In this document: in pieces, positions 63,824 to 64,000 of the stretch
Layout of the letters: the number at the start of each line of letters is the position of its first letter
Position numbering within the stretch: the stretch's first letter is position 1
Assembly (NCBI GenBank): GCA_002307295.1
Contig: DBTY01000020.1
Span: forward strand, 62,001-126,000
Reading direction: 5' to 3'
From: Ignavibacteriales bacterium UBA1304
GTDB lineage: Bacteria; Bacteroidota; Ignavibacteria; Ignavibacteriales; Ignavibacteriaceae
Length of the DNA: 64,000 nt
Notes under the pieces: generated by a model
What the model was told of the DNA's origin: nothing
The model's input: the letters and a program-made list of their open reading frames with translations, nothing else
Databases searched by the model: none
Made by a program: the position numbers and the translations under genes

Positions 63824-64000
63824 ATGAGTAATTATTTGCTTAAAATTGAAAACGTTAGCCGGAGTTTTGGAAGAAGGCTTATTTTTAAGGACGTTGATTA
63901 TGTCTTTAATTCTAACGGCATATATGGCGTTTCAGGTTCAAACGGTTCAGGCAAATCTACTCTTGTTAAAATTATTGCTGGCGTATTAAGCCCCTCCTCT
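63824..64000 (+). CDS. ABC transporter ATP-binding protein (partial, runs off the window)
   Basis: The first 59 codons of an ABC ATPase. The opening MSNYLLKIENVSRSFGRRLIF and Walker A GSNGSGKST (38-46) followed by LVKIIAGVLSPSS are clear. The reading frame is open to the last base. The short N-terminus and the GVSGSNGSGKS wording recall CcmA-like or gliding-type exporters, but the signature and Walker B lie outside. Partner genes are not visible. Confidence 0.85.
   Translation, partial: MSNYLLKIENVSRSFGRRLIFKDVDYVFNSNGIYGVSGSNGSGKSTLVKIIAGVLSPSS

Noticed and set aside
1..64000. CRISPR array, tRNA or rRNA genes, complete insertion sequence, toxin-antitoxin or defence locus
   Set aside because: No regularly spaced repeats, cloverleaf-like segments, transposase motifs or known defence domains were seen on either strand.

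Overview
The window is a contiguous bacterial chromosome segment (AT-rich, gene-dense, mostly + strand) that looks like a member of the Ignavibacteria / Bacteroidota-Chlorobi branch. This is an inference from: a Gram-negative envelope set (LolA-like, BamD-like, MsbA-like proteins and a WaaL-like ligase); two secreted proteins ending in FlgD-like domains of the type-IX-secretion sorting kind; a SpoIID/LytB homologue in an apparently non-sporulating lineage; a zinc-free type-B L31; and the gene order rimP-nusA-infB-rbfA-truB-ribF-rpsO-pnp. Unlike most Bacteroidetes, several genes carry clear Shine-Dalgarno sequences (nusA, rpsO, uppP, one symporter), and TTG starts are common.

Layout. 1-3.9 kb: an ECF sigma factor with its membrane anti-sigma factor, a small membrane protein and a SpoIID-like protein, closed by a strong terminator. 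4.1-7.7 kb: a looser region with an amino-acid permease of richer GC, two unrecognised genes and palindromic intergenic repeats. 7.7-16.9 kb: the translation/transcription operon rimP-nusA-infB-rbfA-truB-ribF-rpsO-pnp, entered through a terminator-like hairpin that touches the rimP start and closed by a perfect 32-bp palindrome. 17.2-28.6 kb: RNase E/G, a transaldolase-like aldolase, gcvT, a ComB-like phosphatase, ftsK, a LolA-like carrier, a flippase-like membrane protein, a beta-barrel protein, uppP, a cyclophilin lipoprotein and holA. 28.9-29.8 kb: a half-size EamA protein and L31 with a terminator. 30-43 kb: rsmB, a RodZ-like protein, ligA, a GT-B-like fragment protein, a STAS protein, two SLC5 symporters, a HAD phosphatase, a PgpH-like HD phosphodiesterase, a Xer recombinase and an M50 protease. 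43.1-54.5 kb: surface polysaccharide genes. An MsbA-like ABC exporter and an O-antigen ligase/polymerase-like protein lie on the + strand, converging on a minus-strand set of flippase, four glycosyltransferases and the initiating sugar-phosphate transferase. 54.7-64 kb: a GT2 transferase, nadK, a thioredoxin-like protein, bamD, a thioesterase, an FG-GAP repeat protein, two tandem secreted HEXXH metalloproteases and the start of an ABC ATPase.

How it fits together. The envelope genes form a plausible chain: the initiating transferase loads a sugar on undecaprenyl phosphate, the glycosyltransferases extend it, the Wzx-like protein flips it, the ligase/polymerase transfers it, and UppP recycles the carrier. 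MsbA, LolA and BamD serve lipid A, lipoprotein and outer-membrane protein traffic. The most striking item is the ligase/polymerase at 44998-47064: it carries an inserted domain of about 295 residues that looks like a beta-propeller, placed between its membrane core and its conserved C-terminal catalytic segment. I see no CRISPR array, tRNA, rRNA, complete insertion sequence, prophage or recognised defence system.
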